Shown here one piece after another: positions 54,332 to 64,000 of a DNA stretch of 64,000 bases; the stretch's first letter is position 1, and each line of letters opens with the position of its first letter. The position numbers were made by a program, and so were the translations under genes. Below the pieces are notes generated by a model. That model was not told the DNA's origin. It made no database searches and saw only the letters and a program-made list of their open reading frames with translations. Origin of the DNA: Treponema sp. J25 (GTDB taxonomy: Bacteria; Spirochaetota; Spirochaetia; Treponematales; Breznakiellaceae); assembly GCF_004343725.1 (NCBI RefSeq), contig NZ_PTQW01000018.1, forward strand, positions 1 to 64,000. Direction: 5' to 3'.

Positions 54332-55381
54332 ATGTACAAACGGGATATTCTGCCTTCTCGTCCCAGTCCGGTAGAAGAAGGGAATCCTATTTTTGGGACC
54401 TGGACCAAGGCCTTTGACGATGTGAACCTGCTGAGCATTAAACACCCCTTCTCTACCCATCTTCCTAAGTTTATAAAAAAATATCGAATAAAAGAGTGGC
54501 AAAGCTTCCAGATTCAAAATGATACCTACTATCTCACGGTAGTGGTAAGCAATGTGCGCTATTTCCGGATTGCCCAGGTTTTTGTATGGAATAAGGAGAG
54601 CAAAGAAAAACTGCTTTTCCGTAAGGTCCTGCCCTTCGGAGCATGGAAATTACCCCGGAGTCTGTCTAATGCGGCCTTTACCAGCCGGAGTTACGGATTC
54701 TACATTCGAATTCATAACTGGCTCGATGCGGATCTTATCGAACTTGACCTTGACGTAGAGCCCACCAAAAAACGGCCGTCCTTCACGGCCCACCTGGAAC
54801 TGGATTTTGCGCGACAGAAAACCACCCCTATGGTAACCCACCTTCCCTTTTCAGAACGACGATCCATGTATTCGTTCAAAGCCATGACCAGTGTACGGGG
54901 GGACCTCGTGTTTGGGGGACAGCATCTCTCATTTAGCCCCGAACGCACCGCAGGGCTATTCTTTGATTACAAGGGCTTTTTCCCCTATCGAATGCGACAC
55001 CTGTGGTGCAATGGTTTTTCCTACCATGAAGATAAACAGCTTTTTGGATTTAGTATTGCCGAAGGCCAGACCCGGGACACCTTTCGATATAACGAAAATG
55101 CCCTCTGGTTCAAAGGGGAACTTACCCCTTTGCCACCCGTAAAAATCACCATGCCCGAGGGCCCCGAATCGGACTGGGTGATTCAGGACCTGGAAGGCAT
55201 GGTAGATCTTACCTTTACTCCCCAGGAAACGATCCGCTTCGGCTTCAATTATTTTGTCGCCCATAGTGAATACATCGCTCCCTTTGGGGTATATAATGGG
55301 ATGTTAGTAACCAGAGATGGGATACAGATCCCCGTCCGTAACCTCTGGGGAACGGGCGAAAAATTGTACTTACGGGTGTAA
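54332..55381 (+). CDS. DUF2804 family protein
   Basis: Protein of 349 residues, start ATG 54332 behind GGAGGG (a GTG one codon earlier is too close). The sequence (GNPIFGTWTKAFDDVNLL, RYFRIAQVFVWN, WCNGFSYHEDKQLFGFSIAEGQ) fits DUF2804, a beta-rich family without a known activity. No signal peptide or membrane helix is present. The next gene begins 5 bp later, so the two unknown proteins are probably made together. Confidence 0.7.
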   Translation: MYKRDILPSRPSPVEEGNPIFGTWTKAFDDVNLLSIKHPFSTHLPKFIKKYRIKEWQSFQIQNDTYYLTVVVSNVRYFRIAQVFVWNKESKEKLLFRKVLPFGAWKLPRSLSNAAFTSRSYGFYIRIHNWLDADLIELDLDVEPTKKRPSFTAHLELDFARQKTTPMVTHLPFSERRSMYSFKAMTSVRGDLVFGGQHLSFSPERTAGLFFDYKGFFPYRMRHLWCNGFSYHEDKQLFGFSIAEGQTRDTFRYNENALWFKGELTPLPPVKITMPEGPESDWVIQDLEGMVDLTFTPQETIRFGFNYFVAHSEYIAPFGVYNGMLVTRDGIQIPVRNLWGTGEKLYLRV

Positions 55382-55386
55382 GATTT

Positions 55387-57537
55387 ATGGCAAAACGCCC
55401 ACCGGCAATTTATGAACCAGGAGAATTAGATCGGATTCGTCAGAAATTAGGGCCCCTTGACCCTGAGGAGGCCCGCCAATTAGCCCAAAAATTGGGCGGG
55501 GAAGTAGGGGTAGAAAAAACCTACATTCCTCAACGAGAACATCCCCATCGCAAGGGTAGAGAAGAAACGGTCTCCGTTTCGGTGAAGGGAAGTGCTCCAC
55601 GCCATAGGGTAGAAGTAATCGAACAAGAAGACGAAACGAAGGGGTGGCGAAAAAGTAAAAAAAACCCATCGTCGGCCAGCGAGGATGATCCTACCAAAAC
55701 CTTCCATCTCTCGTATCGAGAACGGGTAAAAATGGATCGCTGGGCCAGCGATGTCACCTTTGAAATAAAAAGCCCCATCCAGGTACTGTTTTCCATCCTG
55801 TCGGTCTTTAAAGATCCGCCGGATCTCGTATACCATCGATTTGTCACCGAGCGGATGAATGAGTATTACAGCAAACTAGAGGCCCTCGTTACCGCCGTCC
55901 GGAGCCTTTTACCCCGAAACAATGTACACCGGAACGAAGCATTTAGGCTCCGCTATCCCTTTGCGTACCAGGTTATGGACACCCTCCGCTACTGGAATAT
56001 TGAACTTATAACCAGCGAACTAGGTCGTCTCCAGGCCCATCCCCGGACGGTACAGGTTTCGGATTTCTCAGATATCCTCAAGGCCTTTTACCGGCCAATC
56101 ATCCTTCTGGAACAATTAGATATAGAACATCACGTTAAACCCCTTTTTAAGATCCTCTATACCTTTTTGTATCAGGAAAATCCCCAGGAGGCTCAGCAAA
56201 AACACCAGGCCATGGTTCGCAAAGCCCTCGTCAATTATCCCCTGGTAATGAAAAATATCCGGTATCTCTTGTATCCCCTCCTGATGAAACTGCTTTCCGA
56301 TCGATGGTTTGATTACGAAGACTTCTTTAAGTGGCGAAAAAACAGGATCTATCACTTCTTGCAGATTAAAGAAAGCGATCGGCTGTCTCCACCCGAACCA
56401 GAAGATATGGGCCCCCGGGAACCAAAAGAAAAAGAAGCGGAATCCAGCCCCGCTCCAGAAAAAGAAGAAGACATCCCTCCCCTTATCCAGGAACCTGTCG
56501 AAACGCTTCAGAGTACCGAGTCTTCCCAGGGAACCGGTGAACAGCCTTCCCCCCAAGAGACAACAGGAGGTACAGCAGAACATGGGGCGGCTCCTGTTGC
56601 GGCGGTTTTATCCCGGGCCGTGCAAAAAGGGCTGGATACCTTAGGGCACCTTTTCCCGGGGATTCCCTGGCAGCGTCTCGGCGAATACCCCGATCTGTAT
56701 CCGTACTTTTCGCGGGTCTTTGATTTTCGCCGGGGCTATGAACTTATTCATCCCCGGGACCCTATGCTCCACATTGCGGTGCTCATGCATATTTTGGAAG
56801 AACTCTTTTATGGGCTACGCTATGTTCGTTTCGGTATTATCAACACCGAACACACCGACCCCGCCCGCATCGATGATACGATCAGTCGCATTATCACCAA
56901 TTGGCACGAATACATCGAACGAATCCTGGAAAAAGATTACCTCCATCGCCTGGATGAATATAATGAGGCCCTTACTACCGCCAGCGACAGCCGATCTTCC
57001 AGCTTTACCAAACGGCTCCTTTTGGAGATTAACTGGATTAAACGTCTGTATTTTTTGCCTTACCACACTTTTGATTCCTTCGGGCCCCCACCCTTTAATC
57101 GAAATGAAATTACGCCTATCTACTCAGACGTCCATAGCCTTAAAAAAATCCTTACCCTGGTGGCGGCGGATATCGAGGAGGCTATAAAAAAGGGAGGAGC
57201 CGAAAGACAGGTAACCTGTTCTACCCTGGATAATCCCTGGGAACCCTACGTGTTTCAGATCCCCAATCCCCTTTCGGTCCGGCTTGATGCTCTTTTAGGG
57301 GGAAAGAAATCCAGGAAAAAAACCAATGCGGCCCTTATCTTTTTCACTATTGCGGTGGTAACGGTCCTGGATCATATCATGAATAACCAGCAAAGTTGGG
57401 CCTACTCTGAAAAAGCGGCGGGGCCCCTCCGTTCCACGGAAGAAGAATTTTCCGAGGGCCTATCCGCCCTGGCAAGTCCCGATCCGGAGGCGCTTTTTAA
57501 GGAATCCTTAAAGAACCGCGAGAGTCCGGCTGAGTAA
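55387..57537 (+). CDS. large conserved-looking protein of unknown function
   Basis: Protein of 716 residues that I do not recognise. The N-terminal 110 residues are charged and low in structure (YIPQREHPHRKGREE). Residues about 115-355 look helical and soluble (IKSPIQVLFSILSVFKDPPD; YRPIILLEQLDIEHHVKPL). A Glu/Pro/Ser-rich linker spans about 365-415. A second helical region covers about 420-660 (LMHILEELFYGLRYVRFG; NWHEYIERILEKDYLHRLDEY). There is no signal peptide; one moderately hydrophobic stretch occurs near 650-670 (AALIFFTIAVVTVLDHIM). It is cotranscribed with the DUF2804 gene and convergent to HD-GYP. A spirochaete-specific cytoplasmic role is a guess. Confidence 0.7.
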   Translation: MAKRPPAIYEPGELDRIRQKLGPLDPEEARQLAQKLGGEVGVEKTYIPQREHPHRKGREETVSVSVKGSAPRHRVEVIEQEDETKGWRKSKKNPSSASEDDPTKTFHLSYRERVKMDRWASDVTFEIKSPIQVLFSILSVFKDPPDLVYHRFVTERMNEYYSKLEALVTAVRSLLPRNNVHRNEAFRLRYPFAYQVMDTLRYWNIELITSELGRLQAHPRTVQVSDFSDILKAFYRPIILLEQLDIEHHVKPLFKILYTFLYQENPQEAQQKHQAMVRKALVNYPLVMKNIRYLLYPLLMKLLSDRWFDYEDFFKWRKNRIYHFLQIKESDRLSPPEPEDMGPREPKEKEAESSPAPEKEEDIPPLIQEPVETLQSTESSQGTGEQPSPQETTGGTAEHGAAPVAAVLSRAVQKGLDTLGHLFPGIPWQRLGEYPDLYPYFSRVFDFRRGYELIHPRDPMLHIAVLMHILEELFYGLRYVRFGIINTEHTDPARIDDTISRIITNWHEYIERILEKDYLHRLDEYNEALTTASDSRSSSFTKRLLLEINWIKRLYFLPYHTFDSFGPPPFNRNEITPIYSDVHSLKKILTLVAADIEEAIKKGGAERQVTCSTLDNPWEPYVFQIPNPLSVRLDALLGGKKSRKKTNAALIFFTIAVVTVLDHIMNNQQSWAYSEKAAGPLRSTEEEFSEGLSALASPDPEALFKESLKNRESPAE

Positions 57538-57660
57538 GGAGGACTCTGGGTTCTACCTTCCCTAAGGCCGTACCTCTACTCTCTTAATCCGCCCGAAGGG
57601 GTACTATGTCTGTTTACAGAACATCCGACCCTAGGACTCATGGCCAGGGCGACCAACATC

Positions 57661-59229
57661 CTACGCTTTTAGTATCTCTTCCAATGCTTGTACAACCATG
57701 GGATCTACTTTGCCGCAGGACGCTTCGTCCTGGATAATCTCCAGGGCCCGCAAGGGGGAGACCGCTTTCTTATAGGGCCGGTCTGCGGCGGTCAAGGCAT
57801 CATACATATCCGCCACCGCCAGGAGTCGGCCAGCGAAAGGGATAGCCTCGGCCTGGAGACCCTCAGGGTACCCTGACCCATCAAGCTTTTCGTGGTGGGT
57901 TTTTACGATGAGGGGAATCTGGCTATACTCTGGCGGCCAGGGGATTTTCTTTACAAACTCATAGGAATACACCACATGTCGCTGGATCAACTCCCGTTCT
58001 GCATCATTAAGGCTCCCCCGGCGGATAGCCAGGCTCCGAATTTCTTCCTCTGTCAGGAGAGGAATTACCTCTCCATCTACCCCCCGTACCGAAGGGAGCG
58101 GAACAGAAAGGATCCGCTCGATAATCTGGACTGGGTCCTCGTCGGTAAGGCTTGGCTCATTCAAGCGTTCAATCTGACGGGTAACCGCTACCAGTTCTTC
58201 TAGAATTTTCTCCCGTTCCTTATCAAGCTGCTGGAGCGTTTCCGCAGAAGGGGAATTGCGCCGCAGGGCAAAATCCAATTCCAGGGAACGGCGAAGATAC
58301 TTAAGCCGCAGTTGCAGCTTTTCGAATTCCCAGGGGTAGAGCTTCTTAGCCTTTACAAAAACCGCCGGTTCTATATAGACCTTGCCAAAATCGTGGAGAA
58401 GCCCCGCATATTCCAGGGCCTTTATCTCGTTCTCAGAAAAAACAGGACCCTTCCCTTCTTCTTCCTGTTTCCGGTTAATCCGGCGGGCCAGCTGGACCAC
58501 CATCATGGCCACCCGCTGGGAATGCCCGCAGGTGGCAGGGTCCCGCTGTTCCACCGCATCCACCGCGGCCCGCACAAATTCCTCAAACTGGGACTGAATC
58601 TGCCGGATAAGCCGGGCGTTTTCGATGGCAATAGCGGCCTGATTTGCGATGGCCTGCATCATGGAAAGGTACCGTTCCTTAAAGGGAACCACGTAGGTTT
58701 CTACATCTGCGGGGGTCCGCAAAATAATCCGATGGGCATCCTGTATCTGTTCTCCTTCTTTAGAATTGATGAGTTGAATCACCCCCATAACAGACCCATC
58801 GTAGGTAAGCATGGGAACTACCAGCATGGAACGGGTCCGATACCCATAGCGAAGGTCAAAACTGTTATTAAAACGAAAGGGCACATCCGGCGGTAAGTTA
58901 TACACATCGGGGATGTTCAGGCTTTCGCCGGTTAACGACACATACCCCGCAATGGATTCGGTTGTCCGGGGCATGGTAAAGGTTTCATATTGAACGGGTA
59001 TGGAATGGTTGTAACTGTAGGTAAAGCGCAGCCACTCCCCCTCGGGGCCCCCTTCCACAAAGAAGATACTACCCCCATCGGCCCCTGTAATATCCTGACT
59101 GATATGCAGGATTTTTCTTAAAAGCTGGTCCAGATCTTTCTCTCGGACCAGTTCTTTCCCAATTTCTATCATCCGGAATTGATCTTCATAGACATCCTGC
59201 AATTCCCGATGGGAAAGATTCGCTTCCAT
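57661..59229 (-). CDS. GAF and HD-GYP domain protein, putative cyclic-di-GMP phosphodiesterase
   Basis: Cytoplasmic protein of 522 residues. A GAF domain (about 20-210) senses an unknown small ligand (ITGADGGSIFFVEGG). The HD-GYP domain follows, with HSQRVA, LLHDFGK (about residue 277) and the GYP signature HHEKLDGSGYPEGL (about 446), the metal and substrate-binding residues of cyclic-di-GMP hydrolases. A long charged insertion of about 120 residues separates the HD and GYP parts (LKYLRRSLELDFALRR). Its start lies 2 bp after the helicase stop, so it is cotranscribed with the recombination genes. Confidence 0.9.
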   Translation of the reverse strand: MEANLSHRELQDVYEDQFRMIEIGKELVREKDLDQLLRKILHISQDITGADGGSIFFVEGGPEGEWLRFTYSYNHSIPVQYETFTMPRTTESIAGYVSLTGESLNIPDVYNLPPDVPFRFNNSFDLRYGYRTRSMLVVPMLTYDGSVMGVIQLINSKEGEQIQDAHRIILRTPADVETYVVPFKERYLSMMQAIANQAAIAIENARLIRQIQSQFEEFVRAAVDAVEQRDPATCGHSQRVAMMVVQLARRINRKQEEEGKGPVFSENEIKALEYAGLLHDFGKVYIEPAVFVKAKKLYPWEFEKLQLRLKYLRRSLELDFALRRNSPSAETLQQLDKEREKILEELVAVTRQIERLNEPSLTDEDPVQIIERILSVPLPSVRGVDGEVIPLLTEEEIRSLAIRRGSLNDAERELIQRHVVYSYEFVKKIPWPPEYSQIPLIVKTHHEKLDGSGYPEGLQAEAIPFAGRLLAVADMYDALTAADRPYKKAVSPLRALEIIQDEASCGKVDPMVVQALEEILKA

Positions 59230-59231
59230 AC

Positions 59232-62200
59232 TTAAAAACCTCCCTCCCCTTCTGGCATAAATACCAGAGGGTCCTCCATAAGCCCCATGGAGTCAGTTCT
59301 TTTCAGCGTTTCCTGAGCCAGCTTAAACAGAACATCCGGCGCTAAGGGGTCCGTCATCTCCCGTATCTCTTCGTGACGCAAATAATACAAAAAACACCGA
59401 ACCTGCTTATCAGAAAAAGCGGGGGCTCCGAGACGATAACATTCCAGTTGCACCCGATGGAGTTCGGGAAGTATTTCTTTATCGGTTTTAAAATCGACAA
59501 TAATGCATTCTTGCTCGGTTTCATATATAAGATCCATGGCCCCCCGAACCAGAATGGACTGGAAAGGCCCCTTTTCATCTGAGGAGAAAAGGGGAAGATG
59601 GAACAGGAAAGGAAACTCAAAGCAATAGTTTGATGAGCGAAGCACCTCGTGACCATAGGGACTCTGGAAGAAACGAAGGGCCTGCTCTAAAGCTTCCGTG
59701 ACCAAAGTTTCTTGCTTTTTTTGGGGGACCCCCAGCCGGGAAAAAGAACGCCGCACCGACGAGGGTAGCGCCTCCATGAGTTCTCCCACGGAGAATTGCC
59801 GCCGCCATGTTTCCAGGGTTTCATCAAAGAGTTCCCCTTGCAAGGACCGGCCACCTTCTCTTTTCGGCGGGCTTTTTTCATTGGCAAAAGGAGCGGTCCC
59901 TTCCGGGACCTGATCCGCCAGGCCCCGCAGTCGAGGGAACACATAAGCCAGGATACTGTGAGAAAGGGTCCCAAAGGCAGTTTCAAGGCTCTCTTCTTTC
60001 GCTTCCATGAGGTACCCAGCGTGGCCACGCTCTGCCTTGGCAGCCGCAGAACCACTGGCCGCCGGGGAAAGTTCCTTCTCGGGGGCCGGCAAAATTGGTT
60101 CTCTGGAGAAGGGCAGCGATACCTCTGCCTCTTTTCGGGCATCGTGTCTCTGCCCTCCGTCCTGAGCCCCGATGTGAAGGTCGAACCTTTTCTCCCCTTG
60201 CCACACCACCTCCATCGCGGTGGGGCTCGTCCACCAGGGAAACGCCAAGGGAGGCTCTAGTATAACCGATTCCCCGTACTTCATTCCATCGCCAGGAGGT
60301 TCTTCTTGTTCGGCCCTTTTCCCACGCATAGAAGGACTTTCCTCTAGTGCTGCGCTACGGCCTGCCGGGGCAACCGGTGCATCCCCTTGAACATCTTTCT
60401 GGAAGAGCGGCCTATTTTCGACGAGAGACAGTCTTTGCTTCCGGGCAGCCTCAATGCCCTCTTCCAGAGCTTTTTTATCAAGCAGAGAAAGAGGGGCCAG
60501 GCTATACAGGGCTGGATCCATGCCGTTTTCTGTCCCAAAAGCAGAGGCAAGGAGATCAAAGAAGGTTTTCTCTTTCTTGTCATCCTTTGCTAGAGGAGCC
60601 TGAAGAATACGGCGCAGACTTTCTTCTGATGGTTCTTGTGTCGATGAAGATTCTTTTTCTGACTGTTCTTCCTGAACACCCGAATCTTCCTGTTTTTTTA
60701 GGCCCCTTCGCCGGCCCACAAAGATAAGCCGCTGTTCAGCCCGCGTAGCTGCCACATACAAAAGCCGCTTAAATTCCGCAAAGGCCTTCTTCGCTTCTTC
60801 CTCTTTTGCTATTTCAAAATAGTAGGACCTTACCTTATCCTCTTTTTTCTTTGCGGGATCCTCAAGCACCACGATGGGACCCCACTCAGGGTGCCAGTAG
60901 TACAGGGAATCCATCTTTTCCCCCTTCAGGGAACTCCCACAGAGGGGAATAATGACCACCGGGAACTGGAGGCCCTTGCTTTTATGAATGGTGAGAAAGC
61001 TTACCTCATTTTGGGCTTTCTCTCCTTCCCCATCAATGCCGGTTAACCGTTCCTTTGATCCAATGCGGGGGGCCAGTTCATCTACAAAGGCCGCCGCCGA
61101 AAGTCCCCGACGATCCGCATCCAGGGCAAGGTGATAGAGGTATTCAAATTGGTCCACGAGGTGACTTCCCCGGGGGTGTTGGAGAAGATACGACCGATAC
61201 CCCCATTCATACCACAGGCTTGCCATAAGGGCCGCAAGGCCCACCTTATCGATTTTTTTTTGGATAAATTCGTACAATTGACGCCCCAGTTCATAACGGC
61301 GTCGCTCCTCCTGGGAGTTTTCTTCTGCAACACCGTCGTTCCACCAATGGGAAGGCGGGTCCGGGGGAAAGGGGAACGAGGCGCCGCCCGGACGGGCCGC
61401 ATCATAAAGGATACGGCTCGTTACCTGGTCACCGAGACCCACCAGGGGAGAACGGAGCACCGTCCCATAGGCATTAGTGTCCCGGGGAGCAAGCACCAAC
61501 CGAAACAGGGCATATATATCGTGGACAGGACCTTCAGTAAAAACCCCCCGGGGGTCAATGGCCCGATAGGGAATACCTATCCGCTGAAAGATCTGTTCAA
61601 ACACCCCCTGATGGGTGGTGGTACGAAAGAGCAGGGCCACATCTCCAAAGTGGAACTCTCCTTCCCTAACCCCTTTCAGAATTCGCTGGGCAATGCAGAG
61701 GGCCTCCGATTCATTGCCGGTTTTAAGGTTCTTTACCTCTGGGGTATCTTCTTCGGCCAGGTATATCTCTACCCGCCTTGTCTGTTGAGGACCCCCCTTT
61801 AGGCGGATAGCGGGATCAGATGGGATTTCCCGGTCATGGCCCCGTTCTTCAGAGAAGGGATAGAGGGCGTCAAAACGGTAGGTTGCCTCATAGGGCGGCA
61901 CCTCTGCAGAGGGGGAGGAGAAAATCTTACGGAAAAGGACGTTGAAAAAAGCGAGCAGCTCTTTAGCGGAGCGATAATTATTTTGAATATGGAGTACCGG
62001 AGAGAGCCCCGGAGGATTGGCCCGGCTCAGGTCCTGGGCAAGGGAATTAAACACCGTGACATCGGCCCCTCTAAATCTATAGATCGATTGCTTTTCGTCC
62101 CCTACAAAAAAAAGCTTGTTCTCTTCCAGGTCCTCCGGTAAGGGGATGCCATCGCAGAGGCGGTCCCGTTTTTCTGCAAGCAGAAACAGGAGATCCCGCT

Positions 62201-63296
62201 GGAGCCCATTGGTGTCCTGGAACTCATCAATCATGATGGCCCGAATTTCTTCTTTGTAAAATTGGCGGAGGGCCCTATCGTTTTTTAAAATATCCAGGGC
62301 AAGTTCAGAGAGGTCCCGAAAAGAAAGAAGGGCCCTCTGGCGCCGCTCCCGGTTAAACCGCTGGGCAAAATCATCCAGAACAATGCCCAGGGCCTGATAA
62401 GCCTCTTGGTAAATCACAAAGATTTCTACCTGTGCCAGTTTTTCCCTCACATCTCTCAGTTGGGTAAGAAGTTCCTTCCACTCCACAAGAAAAGGCCTGG
62501 TAAGCCGGCCCCTGGGCATGTCCGTTTCTTTAGCCCACCTGAGAAACTCGGCGGGTAACTTCCCCGTCCTTTCATATTCCCCGGCCCAGCGCTCTAACAT
62601 TCGAAGTGGCTCTTGATAGTTCTGGGGGACCTCATAGGTTTCTCCCAGGGCTACAAATCTCTTAAGAAATTCCTCCCCTTCTTTTTGTTTTCTTTGATAT
62701 TGTCGCTCCGCGTCCTGTAACAGACCCTCGAGAGCCTCGGTGAATGTTTTTTGAGGGATTAATGAGACATGTTCGATGGCGAGGTGAACAAAAAAATCCT
62801 CCACCACCCTATCAAACGAGGCAAGGGCCACGAGGGTACGGACCGCCCTATTATCCCGGTGTTCCATCAAACATTCCAGGGCACAGTGGCGGGCCAGAGC
62901 TTCCAGCGCCAGGGGCTCCACCATAAAAGACGGGGAAATGCCATAGGTGGTACACCCACTGCGAACAATAGTAGCGCAGAAGGAATCGAGGGTAGCAATT
63001 CGGGCTTCGTGGAAATGTTCCAGTTGTTCCGCCAGAAACTCATCGGACCCCTGGAGATGCTCTTGCTGTAAGCGCCGATAGATACGGTCCAGCATTTCCA
63101 TGGCCGCTTTGCGGGTAAACGTTAGGGTAAGGATCGAGTGAACCGGCAGCCGCCGTTCCTTTACGAGCCGCACGTACCGTTCGCTGAGAATAGCCGTTTT
63201 CCCCGACCCTGCCCCGGCGGCAACCACCACATTGTGATCCGCCCGACAGGCCGCTTCTTGAAAGACATCCAGTCTCATAGACGCGTAGCTCTCCAT
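59232..63296 (-). CDS. addA: AddA-like UvrD/RecB helicase-nuclease
   Basis: Protein of 1354 residues. Superfamily 1A helicase motifs in order: Walker A GAGSGKT (28-34), MIDEFQDTNGLQRDLLF (Walker B), FVGDEKQSIYRFRGAD, NNYRSAKELL, FLTIHKSKGLQFPVV and LYVAATRAEQRL. The C-terminal PD-(D/E)XK nuclease has GAMDLI, IVDFKTDK and a helix with LECYRL. A charged linker of about 250 residues lies between. It processes double-strand DNA ends for recombination repair. ATG 63278 overlaps the stop of the upstream nuclease gene as ATGA and may be the real start. The symbol rests on domain order. Confidence 0.88.
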   Translation of the reverse strand: MESYASMRLDVFQEAACRADHNVVVAAGAGSGKTAILSERYVRLVKERRLPVHSILTLTFTRKAAMEMLDRIYRRLQQEHLQGSDEFLAEQLEHFHEARIATLDSFCATIVRSGCTTYGISPSFMVEPLALEALARHCALECLMEHRDNRAVRTLVALASFDRVVEDFFVHLAIEHVSLIPQKTFTEALEGLLQDAERQYQRKQKEGEEFLKRFVALGETYEVPQNYQEPLRMLERWAGEYERTGKLPAEFLRWAKETDMPRGRLTRPFLVEWKELLTQLRDVREKLAQVEIFVIYQEAYQALGIVLDDFAQRFNRERRQRALLSFRDLSELALDILKNDRALRQFYKEEIRAIMIDEFQDTNGLQRDLLFLLAEKRDRLCDGIPLPEDLEENKLFFVGDEKQSIYRFRGADVTVFNSLAQDLSRANPPGLSPVLHIQNNYRSAKELLAFFNVLFRKIFSSPSAEVPPYEATYRFDALYPFSEERGHDREIPSDPAIRLKGGPQQTRRVEIYLAEEDTPEVKNLKTGNESEALCIAQRILKGVREGEFHFGDVALLFRTTTHQGVFEQIFQRIGIPYRAIDPRGVFTEGPVHDIYALFRLVLAPRDTNAYGTVLRSPLVGLGDQVTSRILYDAARPGGASFPFPPDPPSHWWNDGVAEENSQEERRRYELGRQLYEFIQKKIDKVGLAALMASLWYEWGYRSYLLQHPRGSHLVDQFEYLYHLALDADRRGLSAAAFVDELAPRIGSKERLTGIDGEGEKAQNEVSFLTIHKSKGLQFPVVIIPLCGSSLKGEKMDSLYYWHPEWGPIVVLEDPAKKKEDKVRSYYFEIAKEEEAKKAFAEFKRLLYVAATRAEQRLIFVGRRRGLKKQEDSGVQEEQSEKESSSTQEPSEESLRRILQAPLAKDDKKEKTFFDLLASAFGTENGMDPALYSLAPLSLLDKKALEEGIEAARKQRLSLVENRPLFQKDVQGDAPVAPAGRSAALEESPSMRGKRAEQEEPPGDGMKYGESVILEPPLAFPWWTSPTAMEVVWQGEKRFDLHIGAQDGGQRHDARKEAEVSLPFSREPILPAPEKELSPAASGSAAAKAERGHAGYLMEAKEESLETAFGTLSHSILAYVFPRLRGLADQVPEGTAPFANEKSPPKREGGRSLQGELFDETLETWRRQFSVGELMEALPSSVRRSFSRLGVPQKKQETLVTEALEQALRFFQSPYGHEVLRSSNYCFEFPFLFHLPLFSSDEKGPFQSILVRGAMDLIYETEQECIIVDFKTDKEILPELHRVQLECYRLGAPAFSDKQVRCFLYYLRHEEIREMTDPLAPDVLFKLAQETLKRTDSMGLMEDPLVFMPEGEGGF

Positions 63297-64000
63297 TCTT
63301 CAGGAGCATAGCCCTTCCATCGTCCCGAAAGGCGATCCGCCGCAAACGGGACCCGACACACGGACCGAACCGAACAATCCTCACACACCTCTTGATGCTC
63401 CAGGTCCGGTACGGGGAAATCCCCCGATTCAAGGGCCTCAATGTATGCTTCACAGAGCCAATCCACCATCTCAAGGGTAGCTTCGTAGCTATCCCGGGTA
63501 ACCGGTAAACGGCGGCTGTTCGTTGCAGACCCTATGGGGTCAATCACCTTCTGCAGATTTCCCTCTTCCAGCGAATACAAGCGGGCCCGATGCACCTTTC
63601 TGCATTTTTCTTCTATCGGGGTGTGTTCCACCATCCGGATATACGCCGCTATTTGAAGGTCGTACATGTTTTCCCGGGAGGGAAGGGCGCTTTCCTGGAG
63701 AAGCAGGGCCCCCGGATCGGGAAGCCGCTTCCGCTTAAAATCGGTAATCATGAGGTTCCCCTCCCTATCCATCGTCAAAAGATCAATTCGTCCAGCCAGT
63801 CGGTAGGAGGAAGCGGCCCCTTCTTTTCGAGGCAAGGCATAGAAGGCCCCATCGAATTCCACCCCCACGATGCGATGCCCTGAGAGATTCTCCATATCCT
63901 GGGCCAGGTAGTCCCGTAGACGCCCCCCAATGCGAGTAATCAGCATGTTGTAGACCTCTTCCTGGAACACCCCTTCCTGGCGTGTAAAGGTCTTTCGTAC
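63275..64000 (-). CDS. PD-(D/E)XK nuclease, AddB-like C-terminal part (partial)
   Basis: The coding frame runs off the right edge, so only the last ~240 residues are seen. It shows a PD-(D/E)XK core (EFDGAFYALP; LAGRIDLLTM; MITDFKRKRLPDP; YDLQIAAYIRMVE). The three cysteines C-x2-C-x5-C in EVCEDCSVRSVCRVPF are typical of the iron-sulfur cluster of AddB- and Cas4-type nucleases. Its stop overlaps the AddA-like start, as in addBA operons, which favours AddB over Cas4. The N-terminal helicase-like part cannot be checked here. Confidence 0.8.
   Translation of the reverse strand, partial: VRKTFTRQEGVFQEEVYNMLITRIGGRLRDYLAQDMENLSGHRIVGVEFDGAFYALPRKEGAASSYRLAGRIDLLTMDREGNLMITDFKRKRLPDPGALLLQESALPSRENMYDLQIAAYIRMVEHTPIEEKCRKVHRARLYSLEEGNLQKVIDPIGSATNSRRLPVTRDSYEATLEMVDWLCEAYIEALESGDFPVPDLEHQEVCEDCSVRSVCRVPFAADRLSGRWKGYAPEEWRATRL

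Noticed and set aside
63275-64000. Cas4 nuclease of a CRISPR system
   Set aside because: No repeats or other cas genes are present, and the overlap with an AddA-like gene fits AddB better.

Overview
The window looks like a chromosomal segment of a free-living, saccharolytic spirochaete of the Treponema/Gracilinema type. This is an inference: the genes combine many lipoproteins and outer-membrane beta-barrels with YesM/YesN two-component systems, Lpl-type CUT1 ABC importers, HD-GYP signalling and GH-rich loci. No rRNA, tRNA or CRISPR array was seen.

Left end (1-4.4 kb): a decayed transposase fragment, then nadC-nadA-nadB (minus strand, de novo NAD synthesis).

Beta-1,3-glucan region (4.4-20.5 kb): a YesM/YesN sensor-regulator pair and an Lpl-type ABC importer on the minus strand. 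Divergent from these are a large GH-Q clan phosphorylase (GH149/GH161-like), an intracellular GH30, and two secreted modular lipoproteins, GH64 and GH16. Together they form a plausible route: extracellular cleavage, import of laminari-oligosaccharides, then phosphorolysis inside the cell. A 14-bp LacI-type palindrome lies beside the phosphorylase promoter and recurs inside the promoter of a distant GH3 glucosidase.

Chitin region (20.6-24.3 kb): one very large lipoprotein carrying two GH18 catalytic domains, fibronectin-like modules and a chitin-binding module.

Arabinan region (24.4-42.9 kb): a second CUT1 importer, two paralogous ArsR-type HTH regulators with C-terminal putative sensor domains, four GH43 enzymes, GH51, GH127, a beta-barrel porin and two LamG lipoproteins, one interrupted by an in-frame TGA. 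Three minus-strand promoters here share a T(C/T)TAAAC element at 10-bp steps from the -35 box, suggesting one arabinan regulon.

Right part (43-64 kb): GH3 glucosidase, a beta-barrel protein, a deletion-fused remnant of crtQ-like and crtO-like carotenoid end-modification genes, an HD hydrolase, an MFS exporter, an ABC-2 type exporter with an OmpA-like protein, tag, DUF2804, a 716-residue protein of unknown function, an HD-GYP phosphodiesterase, and an AddA-like helicase-nuclease preceded by a partial PD-(D/E)XK nuclease that runs off the right edge.
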